Source of the DNA: Anaerolineae bacterium
GTDB lineage: Bacteria > Chloroflexota > Anaerolineae > Aggregatilineales > Phototrophicaceae
Direction: 5' to 3'
Length of the DNA stretch: 54,937 bases
NCBI GenBank assembly: GCA_023382675.1
Contig: JAHDWN010000035.1
Coordinates: forward strand, 1-54,937
How positions within the stretch are numbered: the first letter of the stretch is position 1; every line of letters starts with the position of its first letter. The notes under the pieces are model-generated. The model saw only the letters and a program-made list of their open reading frames with translations. It was not told the DNA's origin and ran no database searches. Positions 33,302 to 41,752 of the stretch are shown here, one piece after another. A program made the translations under genes and the position numbers.

Positions 33302-34932
33302 TAGCCTCCCGGCCCGGCGAAGCCGCCACCGCCGCCCTGGAAACCACCGGCGGGCGGTTGGAAGCCATCAGGCGGACGCTGGCCGCCGCCACCCAGAATG
33401 CCGAGGCCCAATCCACCCTGCTGCGTGGTTGTCGATGTCTCGCGCGCCAGCAGGACGACGGTTTGCCCGGCGCTGAGGCCAGACGTGATCTCGCTTTCTT
33501 CGGCGTTGCGCGCGCCCAACGTGACTGGCAGCGCCGTGTAGACATCCGGCGCAGGCTCGATCTGAACAACGGTTTGCCCGGTCGTCGCGTCGGTCTCGAT
33601 GAAGCGGTTGGGCAGCAGCAGCACGTTCTCGTAGGCTTCGAGCGTGATCGTCGCGGTCGCGCTCATGCCCGGACGCAGCGGCACATCCGCCGTCGGGTTG
33701 ACCGTCACTTCGGCAGCGTAGGCGATCAACTGGCCGGACTGCGTCGGCGAGACATCCAGGCGGGTGATCGTGCCCGTGACCGGCGTATCGTTGACCGCCT
33801 GCACCGCCAGATCGACCGGCTGGCCGACCGCGACGTTGATCACGTCCGATTCGGCGACGCTCAGATTGAGCGTGTAGCGGCTGGTGTCGATCAAGGTGAT
33901 GGCACTGTTGGCGAGCGGCACGACGCCGACGATCAGATTCTCGTCAGCAACGATGCCATCGAATGGCGCGGTGAGCGTCGCATCGTCAAGCGCCTGGCGG
34001 GCGCTGTCGACCTCAAGCTGCGCCGACTCGACCGCAATCTGCGCGCGGCGCAAATCCGTCTCGGACGGCCCGGCCTGCAGTTCTTCCAGGCGTCTCTCAG
34101 CGCTGGCGACCGAAGCATTGGCGCTCGCGAGCGAACTGCCGCTGGGGCCATCGGTCAGCGTATCCTGAAAATCCGTCTCGGCCAGCGTGACGCTGTTTTC
34201 AGCCTGGGCTACGGACGAGTCGAACTCCTGCTGCTCCAGCCAGTTGACACCGCCGCCGCGCGCTTCCTCCTGGGCGACGCGCATGTCGCGGTTGATCTGC
34301 GACTGCCAGAGCTGGTTGCGCGCCAGTTCTTCTTGCAGCCGCGCGATCTCGACGTCAGCGTCGCTCGAACCGCCCTGGGAGGCGGAGTACAACTGCGCCT
34401 GCACCAGGGTGATGTTCGCTTCCGCCGCCGCAATCTCAAGCTCGGTCGCGGGCGCGAGCAGCGCATCCAGCGATGCCTGCGCCTTCGCCAGCGACAGTTC
34501 GGCGTCGCGCAGATTCGCTTCCAGATCGGTCGTATCGACCCGCGCGAGGACATCGCCCGCATGAACCGTATCACCGACCGAGACGAGGACTTCCGTGACC
34601 GGGGCCGACGCGCCAAACGTCAGCGCTTGCGTATCGCCCGGCTCCAGATTGCCAACCGCATCCAGCGTCACGGTGAGCGTGCCGAGTTCAGCCGTCGCCC
34701 GTTCGGAGACAAGCGGCGTGGTCGTCGTCGCAGCCGCAGCTTGCGTTTGACTGCGCATGAGCGTCAGGCCGCCGGTGACGGCGATGAGGACAACGGTCGC
34801 CAGCCCGGACATCCGGATCAGGGTGCGCACGATGCCCGGCTTGATCAGCCGCTTTGATAGCCACCAGAGTACTCCCAGCCCGCTCAGCAGGGCCGCGGCG
34901 GCGGCAAGTACAATCGTCATGTCTGTGTTCAT
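33301..34932 (-). CDS. HlyD/MacA-type periplasmic adaptor of the efflux pump
   Basis: The 543-residue protein has two N-terminal hydrophobic segments (about 5-25 and 40-60), a lipoyl/barrel-sandwich part (GDTVHAGDVLARVDTTDLEA), a long coiled-coil hairpin rich in Ala/Gln/Glu (about 130-300) and beta-barrel and membrane-proximal domains. The C-terminus is Gly-rich (GGGGFAGPGG) and probably flexible. Such adaptors link an inner-membrane ABC pump to the outside. Its stop overlaps the ATPase start by 1 nt. A second adaptor gene lies upstream, separated by a repeat element. Confidence 0.88.
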   Translation of the reverse strand: MNTDMTIVLAAAAALLSGLGVLWWLSKRLIKPGIVRTLIRMSGLATVVLIAVTGGLTLMRSQTQAAAATTTTPLVSERATAELGTLTVTLDAVGNLEPGDTQALTFGASAPVTEVLVSVGDTVHAGDVLARVDTTDLEANLRDAELSLAKAQASLDALLAPATELEIAAAEANITLVQAQLYSASQGGSSDADVEIARLQEELARNQLWQSQINRDMRVAQEEARGGGVNWLEQQEFDSSVAQAENSVTLAETDFQDTLTDGPSGSSLASANASVASAERRLEELQAGPSETDLRRAQIAVESAQLEVDSARQALDDATLTAPFDGIVADENLIVGVVPLANSAITLIDTSRYTLNLSVAESDVINVAVGQPVDLAVQAVNDTPVTGTITRLDVSPTQSGQLIAYAAEVTVNPTADVPLRPGMSATATITLEAYENVLLLPNRFIETDATTGQTVVQIEPAPDVYTALPVTLGARNAEESEITSGLSAGQTVVLLARETSTTTQQGGLGLGILGGGGQRPPDGFQPPAGGFQGGGGGFAGPGG

Positions 34933-34993
34933 CGTTATGGTCGTCCAATCTTCAATAGGCAGTTTCAGAGCAGATCGCTTGACGCTTTCATTG

Positions 34994-35061
34994 TCCCCAC
35001 CCCTGAACCTGCGGTTCGTCCCCTCCCCATCGCAATGGGGAGGGGATTAGGGGAGGGGACA
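34994..35061. repeat. 68-bp dispersed repeat, copy 1
   Basis: The reverse complement of this block matches 44335-44403 over its whole length with only a few differences. Its core is a palindrome, CCCTCCCCAT with ATGGGGAGGG around CGCA, flanked by CCCCTGAACCTGCGGTTC. It sits between the two adaptor genes, which are otherwise one transcription unit. Confidence 0.85.
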
Positions 35062-35100
35062 CATTCAAACAATGAACTGCACTCTTCACTAGCTAGCGGC

Positions 35101-36300
35101 TCACGAAGAAACGTCGATGTTGGCTTCGCCAGTCATGCCCAGGCGCACGCGCGCATCGGCATTGTCGAGCGCCAGCCAGATGTCATACTGCACGATGCCG
35201 TCCGACTCCACGCCGATCCAGGCAATCCGCTGGACGGTCGCGCTGAAGGTCTCGTCCGGCAGCGCATCCAGCACAATCGTCGCAGGCGCGCCGACGCTCA
35301 CCTGATCGAGATCAAGTTCGTGCAGCGGCGCTTTCAGCAGTAGCTGCGTGAGATCGGTCAGCTCTGCAATTTCCGTCGATGGAATGACATTCGTGTCCAC
35401 ATCCACCGGCAGCGACGTGATCACACCGGAAAAGGGCGTGACCAGTTCCAGCCGCTGCAGCGTCACCTGCGCGTCGGCCACACGCGCCTCGGCAGAGCTA
35501 ACCGCGAGCTGCGCACTCGTCAGTTGAGCCTCGGTCGGCCCGGCCAGCAGTTGATCATATTCCAACTGGGCGATTTGAATGCGCGCGCCAGCCGACCACA
35601 GGTTGGCGTTGTTCGGCGTTTGCAGTTCCTGCAATTGCAGCCGCGCGATCTCCAGGTTGAACGAGGCCGCGCCGACGGCGGCGTCCTGGAGCGCGGTCTC
35701 CTGCTCGGACGCATTCATGTTGGCGCGCTTCTGCACGGCCAGGTCATACGCGGCCTGCGCCTGTTCGTAGCGCATCTGCGCCGATTGCAGGGTGGAATCG
35801 GAAACACTGTTAGCCGCGTCCGTGTAGGCGCTCTGCGCGCTGAGGATGCTGAGCCGGGCGTTTTCGAGATCGGCTTCGTCGGGCGGGGCTTGCAGGTCTT
35901 GCAGGTCGAGCCGCGCCAGTTCCAGGTTGTAGACCGCCTGGTCATAGGCGATCTGGGCATTCTCCGGGTCAAGCCGGGCGATGACCGTACCGGCCTCGAC
36001 GTAATCGCCCTCCTGGACGAGCAGTTCCGCAATCGTGCCCGGCGTGAGGAAGGTCAGGCTCGCCGTCTCGGCGGCTTCAATCGAGCCGAGGATGGCGATG
36101 CTGCTGTCGGTCTGCGTCGTGGTTTGGGTTTGCACCGCGGCGGGCAGGCTCACCGTCTGCGCCGTCTGAACGTCCGCGCTTTCAATCGGCAGCGCCACGG
36201 GCGTCGTGCTGGCGACCTGGCTGGCGTTGATCGCGCCGACCGCAGCGGGGATCGCCAGCGTGAGCAGCGCCAAAAGGATCAACGTGCGGGTAACACGCAT
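35101..36300 (-). CDS. HlyD-type adaptor protein, first gene of the efflux operon
   Basis: This 399-residue exported adaptor starts MRVTRTLILLALLTLAIPAA (signal anchor). Then come a barrel-sandwich half (LLVQEGDYVEAGTVIARLDP), a coiled-coil hairpin (about 125-265) with repeats such as LQDLQAPPDEADLENARLSI, and the second half with FSGVITSLPVDVDTNVIP. It is related to but shorter than the adaptor downstream. GGAG stands 6 nt before the ATG. Having two adaptors suggests either a hetero-oligomeric conduit or two alternative assemblies. The divergent two-component system starts 182 bp away. Confidence 0.88.
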   Translation of the reverse strand: MRVTRTLILLALLTLAIPAAVGAINASQVASTTPVALPIESADVQTAQTVSLPAAVQTQTTTQTDSSIAILGSIEAAETASLTFLTPGTIAELLVQEGDYVEAGTVIARLDPENAQIAYDQAVYNLELARLDLQDLQAPPDEADLENARLSILSAQSAYTDAANSVSDSTLQSAQMRYEQAQAAYDLAVQKRANMNASEQETALQDAAVGAASFNLEIARLQLQELQTPNNANLWSAGARIQIAQLEYDQLLAGPTEAQLTSAQLAVSSAEARVADAQVTLQRLELVTPFSGVITSLPVDVDTNVIPSTEIAELTDLTQLLLKAPLHELDLDQVSVGAPATIVLDALPDETFSATVQRIAWIGVESDGIVQYDIWLALDNADARVRLGMTGEANIDVSS

Positions 36301-36351
36301 AAAAGACTCCGATGGATGGTTGTTGCGTACTGGTTGTTATTGTCGCGAGCG

Positions 36352-36432
36352 AATGTGGGGACGCTGCGAGGGAATTCTGGAGAAAGTGTAAAATTGTCCT
36401 GGCGGTGGAAGATTTCACAGTTTCCCCACATT
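36352..36432. promoter_or_regulatory. Inverted repeat in the efflux/two-component intergenic region
   Basis: AATGTGGGGA (36352-36361) and TCCCCACATT (36423-36432) form a perfect 10-bp inverted repeat, 61 bp apart, in the 182-bp space between the adaptor start and the response regulator start. Each arm faces one of the divergent promoters. It is a candidate site for the OmpR-type regulator; this is inferred from position. Confidence 0.5.
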
Positions 36433-36482
36433 TGATCGCTAGAATGAAGGGGGAACGGTTTTTCTGACGGAATCGGAGGTCT

Positions 36483-37184
36483 ATGTCGTCTGAATGTATT
36501 CTGGTCGTCGAAGATCATCAGGAGACGCTGCGCGCGCTCTGCGCCTACCTGGAAAGCTCCGGCTTTCAGGTGCTGGCAGCGGCAGACGGCGCGACGGCCA
36601 TGCACATCATGCGCCAGGAAAAGCCAAATCTGGTGCTGCTCGACCTGATGCTGCCCGACCGCGACGGCATGGACATCGCCCGCGCCGTGCGCAGCGATCC
36701 CTATCTCAAGGCGACGCCGATCATCATGCTGACCGCGCGCGTGGACGACAAAGACAAGATCGTCGGCCTGGAGCTTGGCGCGGATGATTACATCACCAAG
36801 CCGTACAACCCGCGCGAAGTCGTGGCGCGGGTGCGTTCGGTGCTGCGCCGCACCTCCGGCGACCTCGACGCCGAGACCGAGCGTGTGCTGCACTACCGTG
36901 ACCTGCGGCTCGATCCCTCGCGGCGGCTGTTGACATTGGGCGAGCGCGACATCGAATTGACGCGCATCGAATTCGAGCTGATCCACGCGCTCATACGCAG
37001 CCCTGAGCACGTCTTCACGCGCACAGAATTGATCGAGTCCGCGCTCAATTTTCAGTACGAGGGCATGGAGCGCTCGCTAGATACCCACATCAAGAATCTG
37101 CGCCGCAAGATCGAAACCGACCCCAGGAATCCCGACTACATCCAGACCATCTATGGGGTTGGCTACCGGCTCGGCAGCAAGTGA
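36483..37184 (+). CDS. OmpR-family response regulator
   Basis: The 233-residue protein has a receiver domain with acidic pair E10-D11, phospho-accepting D54 (LLDLMLPD), T84 and K106 (ITKPYNP), then an OmpR/PhoB winged helix (about 135-230) with HVFTRTELIESAL and the ending IQTIYGVGYRLGSK. It is encoded 15 nt before a histidine kinase and divergent from the efflux operon, so it probably controls that operon. GGAGGT precedes the ATG. Confidence 0.95.
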   Translation: MSSECILVVEDHQETLRALCAYLESSGFQVLAAADGATAMHIMRQEKPNLVLLDLMLPDRDGMDIARAVRSDPYLKATPIIMLTARVDDKDKIVGLELGADDYITKPYNPREVVARVRSVLRRTSGDLDAETERVLHYRDLRLDPSRRLLTLGERDIELTRIEFELIHALIRSPEHVFTRTELIESALNFQYEGMERSLDTHIKNLRRKIETDPRNPDYIQTIYGVGYRLGSK

Positions 37185-37199
37185 AGCAGAGGTAGGCGC

Positions 37200-38564
37200 A
37201 TGAATCGTCTCTGGGTCAGATTGAGTCTGACATTCATGGCGGTGGTCATCATCGGCTTCGTCATTATCTCAGTCGTCAGCGTCCAGCTGATCCGCATCAG
37301 TCTGGAGCAATCGGACGCCAACCGCGACGAGGTTCTGCCTGCGAGTGTCACGGCAGGGCTGGCGAACCTTTATCACATCTATGGTGATTGGCGCGGCGTA
37401 ACGACCTATCTCGACCTGGCGCAGGAAGCCTATCCGCCTCTGCGCGACTCCCAATATGCTCTCGTCTCGAGCAACGGCACCCTGGTAGCGGGTCAGTCTC
37501 CGGCGACCTTCGGCATCGCCGAGTCCTTGCCGATTGTTGTCGATGGGCAGACTGCGGGTGCGCTGCTGGTCGGCGCCAGCGAGAATCCGCCGCCACCCTT
37601 CCGACCCTTCGGCATCGCGCGCGGTGTCGGCATCGAGGAATTCATGCTCCTGGTCGCTTTCGTCGGCAGCGTCATCGGCATCCTGTTCGGCGTCCTGATG
37701 AGCCGCACGCTGACGACGCCGCTCGACGATCTGGCGGCGGCGGCCCAGGCCATCGGCAAAGGCGACTTTCAGCGCCAGGTCAAGGTGTCCGGCACATCCG
37801 AGATCCGCTCGCTCGGCGAGTCGTTCAACCGCATGGCTGATGCGCTGCGCAACGCTGAAGTGCTCCGGCGCAACCTCGTCGCCGATGTCGCCCACGAACT
37901 GCGCACGCCGATCACGGCGCTGCAAACCAGCCTCTACGCGCTGATAGACGACACCTATCCAGTCACCAAGCAGGAGATCGCCGGGCTGTACGAGCAGACC
38001 CGTCTGCTCAGCCGCCTCGTCAACGATCTGCACGAGCTATCGCTGGCGGATGCCCGACAATTGCCCTTGCGCAAGCACCGGGTGGATATCAGCGCGGCGC
38101 TCGAAGAACTGGTCACGCCCTTCCGCATGGTCGCCGAGACCAAGGCGATTGATTTCGATGTCGTCAAGGCCGGCAAGCTGCCGGACATCGAAGCCGACGA
38201 GGCGCGCATCAACCAGGTGCTGCACAACCTGCTCAGCAACGCGCTGCGGCACACGCCGGAAGGCGGCACGATCACACTGACGCTCTCAGAATATGGCGAC
38301 GGTGTGCAGATCGCTGTCACAGATACCGGCGAAGGCATTCCGCCGGAGCATCTGCCGCACATCTTCGAGCGCTTCTATCGCGGCGATGCCGGGCGCAGCC
38401 GCGACATGGGCGGCACAGGCCTGGGATTGGCGGTCGCCAAGGCGATTGTCGAGGCGCATGGCGGCGAGATCCTTGCCGAAAGCGAGATCGGCAAAGGCAC
38501 GTCGGTCAAGGTGCGGCTCCCGCGCTACACGGCACAAGACAAGCGTCCGCAGGCCGTGGCTTAA
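37200..38564 (+). CDS. Membrane sensor histidine kinase
   Basis: The 454-residue kinase has two membrane helices (about 8-30 and 146-168) flanking an extracytoplasmic sensor of about 115 residues. A HAMP domain follows, then a dimerisation domain with the phospho-accepting H232 (VADVAHELRTP). The ATPase domain has an N box (NQVLHNLLSNALRHTPEGG), a G1 box (VTDTGEGIP) and a G2 box (GGTGLGLAVAKAIV). It partners the response regulator just upstream. The sensor has no recognised fold. Given the divergent efflux genes, cell-envelope or toxin stress is a reasonable signal, as in BaeS/CpxA-type systems, but this is inferred. Confidence 0.93.
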   Translation: MNRLWVRLSLTFMAVVIIGFVIISVVSVQLIRISLEQSDANRDEVLPASVTAGLANLYHIYGDWRGVTTYLDLAQEAYPPLRDSQYALVSSNGTLVAGQSPATFGIAESLPIVVDGQTAGALLVGASENPPPPFRPFGIARGVGIEEFMLLVAFVGSVIGILFGVLMSRTLTTPLDDLAAAAQAIGKGDFQRQVKVSGTSEIRSLGESFNRMADALRNAEVLRRNLVADVAHELRTPITALQTSLYALIDDTYPVTKQEIAGLYEQTRLLSRLVNDLHELSLADARQLPLRKHRVDISAALEELVTPFRMVAETKAIDFDVVKAGKLPDIEADEARINQVLHNLLSNALRHTPEGGTITLTLSEYGDGVQIAVTDTGEGIPPEHLPHIFERFYRGDAGRSRDMGGTGLGLAVAKAIVEAHGGEILAESEIGKGTSVKVRLPRYTAQDKRPQAVA

Positions 38565-38764
38565 ATCTGGCGGCGCAAGACCTCACTCCTGGCGCGTTTG
38601 CCGATCCACATATCCCTGAGCGTCCTGGTCACAAACATTAACTCGGATTTAAGGATATTTGAGGTGCATTTAATTTCCGCAGGCGCTTGAGATCTTATGC
38701 TCTCCCCCGGGAAGAGACATAGCCATTGATATGTGACGTCCTGCACCCTTCCCCGTCTGTTCGC

Positions 38765-38791
38765 GGGCGATTTTACTCTCGCCCAGATTTT
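38765..38791 (+). terminator. Hairpin with T-rich tail before the sulfotransferase gene
   Basis: GGGCGA and TCGCCC (8-nt loop) followed by AGATTTT lie about 200 bp past the kinase stop and 15 nt before the next start. This could end read-through. The gap 38565-38806 shows no clear gene. Confidence 0.5.
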
Positions 38792-38806
38792 GCGTGAGAG
38801 AGTCAC

Positions 38807-40165
38807 ATGAAATTACCGAACTCTGTTTACCCTGCACGGCATTTCCTATCCCTTGCCGTCATCATGCTGGGCATCGCCCTCCTGCTCCTGAGTCGGGGCG
38901 AGATTGCCGCGGCTCAAGCATCCGAGGCTCCGAAGCCAGCGCCAGGTTACACGCTGATTTCTCCATTGTTCAGCACCGAAACGATCCTGCTCGACAACGA
39001 ACAAGCGACCGTTCACACGTGGACACTGCCCTATCTTTCCGGTGGCGCTGCCTACCTGCTTGAAGATGGTCGGTTACTCCAGACGGGGATCATCGAAGAG
39101 TCCGGTTGGTTCCCGGAAGCCATCCGCACGGGCGGTTATGGTCACATCAATCTGCTCGATTGGGATGGCAAGGTGTTGTGGGAATACACGCTGCACACCG
39201 AGACGCAGTTTGCGCATCACGGCCTGGAACTGATGCCCAACGGCAACATCATGATCATCGCCTACGAGCGTTTCATGGCTCAGGACGCGATTGCAGCGGG
39301 GCGTGACCCCGCGCTGTTCCCTGATGGGCGTGATGAATTCTGGTCGGAAGCGCTGCTGGAGATCGACCCAGACACGAGTGCCATCGTCTGGGAATGGCAT
39401 CTGTGGGATCATCTGGTGCAGGACTACGACCCCAGTGCCGCCAACTACGGCGACCCGGCGGCTCAGCCCGAACTGGTCGACATCAACTACGTGGTCAACT
39501 TCCCTAACTATCAGCCGGATTATGGCATTCACGTCGAGTGGATTCATATGAATGCGGTTGACTACAACCCGGAGCTTGATCAATTGCTGTTGGGCGCTCG
39601 CCAATTCAACGAATTCTGGATCATCGATCACAGCACGACGACCGCAGAAGCTGCCGGGCACACGGGCGGAACCTACGGCAAAGGCGGCGATCTGCTCTAC
39701 CGCTGTGGCAATCCGGCGGCGTATCGCGCAGGCGATGAGTCGACGCAGGTTTTCTGGTTCCCGCACGATCCGCGTTGGATTGCGGCAGGTCTGCCCGGAA
39801 CCGGAAACATGACGATCTTCGATAATGGCTCCTACGTCGGGCGCGACAGTACGCGCGTCCTGGAGATTGCGCCTGCCGTTCATGAGGACGGCTCGTATGA
39901 TCTGGCGGCGGGGCAGGCGGCCGCAGGGGAGATTGTCTGGGAATACGATCTGACGACGGACTTCTCGTTCATCCTGGGTTCAGCCCAGCGCCAGGCCAAC
40001 GGCAACACACTGATCAGCGATGGCTATCAGATGCACGTTTTCGAGGTAATGCCAGAGGGTCAGATCGTGTGGGATTGGCGCGAACCTTCCGGGCTGTATA
40101 TCTTCCGCTCTGATCGGTATGCGCCGGATTATCCGGCCTTCGCTGGAAGAACGCTGGCGGGCTAG
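38807..40165 (+). CDS. Exported arylsulfotransferase (ASST)-like protein
   Basis: This 452-residue protein has an N-terminal signal segment (about residues 10-34, LSLAVIMLGIALLLLSRG) and then propeller-like repeats: INLLDWDGKVLWEYTLHTE, HHGLELMPNGNIMIIAYE, LLEIDPDTSAIVWEWHLWDH, WIHMNAVDYNPELDQLLLGA and QANGNTLISDG. That order and those words match the ASST family, which moves sulfate between phenolic compounds without PAPS in the periplasm. The catalytic His of ASST may correspond to one of the HHGLE, WIHMN or WFPHDP histidines; I cannot fix which. No sulfatase or partner gene is near. Confidence 0.85.
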   Translation: MKLPNSVYPARHFLSLAVIMLGIALLLLSRGEIAAAQASEAPKPAPGYTLISPLFSTETILLDNEQATVHTWTLPYLSGGAAYLLEDGRLLQTGIIEESGWFPEAIRTGGYGHINLLDWDGKVLWEYTLHTETQFAHHGLELMPNGNIMIIAYERFMAQDAIAAGRDPALFPDGRDEFWSEALLEIDPDTSAIVWEWHLWDHLVQDYDPSAANYGDPAAQPELVDINYVVNFPNYQPDYGIHVEWIHMNAVDYNPELDQLLLGARQFNEFWIIDHSTTTAEAAGHTGGTYGKGGDLLYRCGNPAAYRAGDESTQVFWFPHDPRWIAAGLPGTGNMTIFDNGSYVGRDSTRVLEIAPAVHEDGSYDLAAGQAAAGEIVWEYDLTTDFSFILGSAQRQANGNTLISDGYQMHVFEVMPEGQIVWDWREPSGLYIFRSDRYAPDYPAFAGRTLAG

Positions 40166-40180
40166 AGGCGAACATGCAAA

Positions 40181-40219
40181 CGCCCGGCTCCTGTCGAGTT
40201 TGATCGGCAGAGTCGGGCG
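40181..40219. terminator. Bidirectional terminator-like hairpin
   Basis: CGCCCGGCTCCTGTCGA pairs with TCGGCAGAGTCGGGCG with one bulge and a wobble. It lies between the convergent sulfotransferase and kinase genes. Confidence 0.65.
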
Positions 40220-40234
40220 CATGATGTGCCAGCG

Positions 40235-41362
40235 CTATGAATAGGCTGGCTGCGCTGCCCGTGCGTTCGCCAATTCAATCCAGAAGATCGAGCCGCCATT
40301 CGGGCCATCTTCTACGCCCACGGAGCCATCCTGCATCTCCACCAGATGTTTGACGATCCACAGCCCCAGGCCGGTGCTGTTCTCGCCGTCGGTCGGGCGC
40401 GTGCTGAGTTTGCCAAACTGCGTGAACAGCAGATCGTGCTCGTCCGGTGGAATGCCAGGCCCTTGATCGGCGACGTGGACCCGCGTCCGTAAGCCGACGC
40501 TCTCCGCCCAGACGCGCACTTCGGTATTGCGTGGGCTGTACTTGATGGCGTTGCTGATCAGGTTCGCCAATGCCTGCTCGAAGCGTGCGCGGTCGGCATA
40601 GATTGTGCCGCTCACACCATCGATATTGATCGTGATGTCTTTCTGGGTGGCATGAACCGCAAACTGCTTGACCAGGTGGCGCACGCAGGCAACGAGGTCG
40701 ATTTCGACGGGATTCAGTCGGATCGTGTCCGGATTAATGGCAGCCGTATCGAGAAAGTTCGTGATAATGTTTTGCATGGTGTTGATCGATACGGTCAGCG
40801 CGTCGAGCAATTCCACCCCATTGGGGATGGTATCCACGCTCTCCTTCATCAACGAGATGATCATGCTGACATTGCCAATCGGCCCTTTGAGATCGTGCGA
40901 GGCGATGCGCAGCAGGCGGTCTTGCAATTCACGGGCAGCCTCAAGCTGTTGGATGGTATTCTTGCGCTCTTCCTCAAGCCGTTTGAGGCGCAGTTGCGTG
41001 CGCACCCGTGCGACGGTCACTTCCAGGTCCAGCGGCTTGGTGAGATAGTCGTTTGCGCCCAATTCCAGGCCGCGCGCAATATCGTTTGTGTCTACCAGGG
41101 CAGAGATGAGGATGACCGGCAAATCCGCAGTTTTGGGATCATGGCGGATGCGCTTCAACACCTCCAGACCGCTCATTCCGGGCATCATAATATCGATCAG
41201 CGCCAGGTCGAACGGCATCTTCACCAGTCCGTCCAGGGCACTCTCTGCGCTATCTGCAATGTAGATCTGGCATTCTTTGCTCAGCAGGCGCTCCAGCAGT
41301 TGCCTGTTGCTGACTTCGTCGTCAACCACCAGGATTGACGGCAGTGTTTTTGAGGTCATCAC
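40235..41362 (-). CDS. Response regulator-histidine kinase hybrid, soluble
   Basis: The 375-residue protein starts with a receiver domain (D14-D15, phospho-accepting D57 in ALIDIMMPGMSG, K in YLTKPLD), then a helical linker. A kinase core follows with H in RIASHDLKGPIGN, an N box (LANLISNAIKYSP), G1 (VADQGPGIPP) and G2 (STGLGLWIVKHLV). It has no membrane segment, so the input probably arrives by phosphorylation of the receiver by another kinase. It is transcribed leftward alone, with an AT-rich upstream region. Confidence 0.93.
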   Translation of the reverse strand: MMTSKTLPSILVVDDEVSNRQLLERLLSKECQIYIADSAESALDGLVKMPFDLALIDIMMPGMSGLEVLKRIRHDPKTADLPVILISALVDTNDIARGLELGANDYLTKPLDLEVTVARVRTQLRLKRLEEERKNTIQQLEAARELQDRLLRIASHDLKGPIGNVSMIISLMKESVDTIPNGVELLDALTVSINTMQNIITNFLDTAAINPDTIRLNPVEIDLVACVRHLVKQFAVHATQKDITINIDGVSGTIYADRARFEQALANLISNAIKYSPRNTEVRVWAESVGLRTRVHVADQGPGIPPDEHDLLFTQFGKLSTRPTDGENSTGLGLWIVKHLVEMQDGSVGVEDGPNGGSIFWIELANARAAQPAYS

Positions 41363-41752
41363 GAGACCTTCACGATGGGATTCATTAACCTATGTTCCAA
41401 ATGATAAACTTGATTCGTGACTATAGTTGGTTTAGGATAGTTTCCCTTTTGTGAATTAATTCAAAATTTCGTATTCTTCTATAGAATTTAACGAAACTCG
41501 TATCTCGCTTAACGATCAGTCAGGGTGGTGGACAGAAGCAGCCAGCCGTCACAACGCCAGCCCGCACATCGAATCAGTGACTTTTGTCATTGTACCGCTC
41601 TGATCAATGTCACTTGTTGGCCTCCAGCGCGCGACCCTTTCTCCCCGCCCCCGTATAGGATGTGGGACAAGAGAAACGACATGAGCGAGCGTGCAGCCCC
41701 TGCGCAACCAGCCTCGTTCATATGATCCAGCCACAGACGAAAGCAAACGTAT
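41363..41752. promoter_or_regulatory. AT-rich divergent intergenic region with a palindrome
   Basis: This is the space between the kinase hybrid and the phytoene synthase. TTTTGTGAATTAATTCAAAA (41447-41466) is an almost perfect palindrome and a possible operator. No gene is seen. The AT-rich core (about 41390-41520) fits divergent promoters, but I could not assign -10 and -35 elements with confidence. Confidence 0.5.

Noticed and set aside
33358-34857. A 499-codon plus-strand frame
   Set aside because: It is antisense to the HlyD-type adaptor and is composed mainly of Arg/Asp/Gln/His, typical of reverse-frame artefacts.
38572-38640. A short minus-strand frame starting MFVTRTLRDMWIGKRARSEV
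   Set aside because: It is only 25 codons, has no ribosome site and no known match, so I did not call it a gene.
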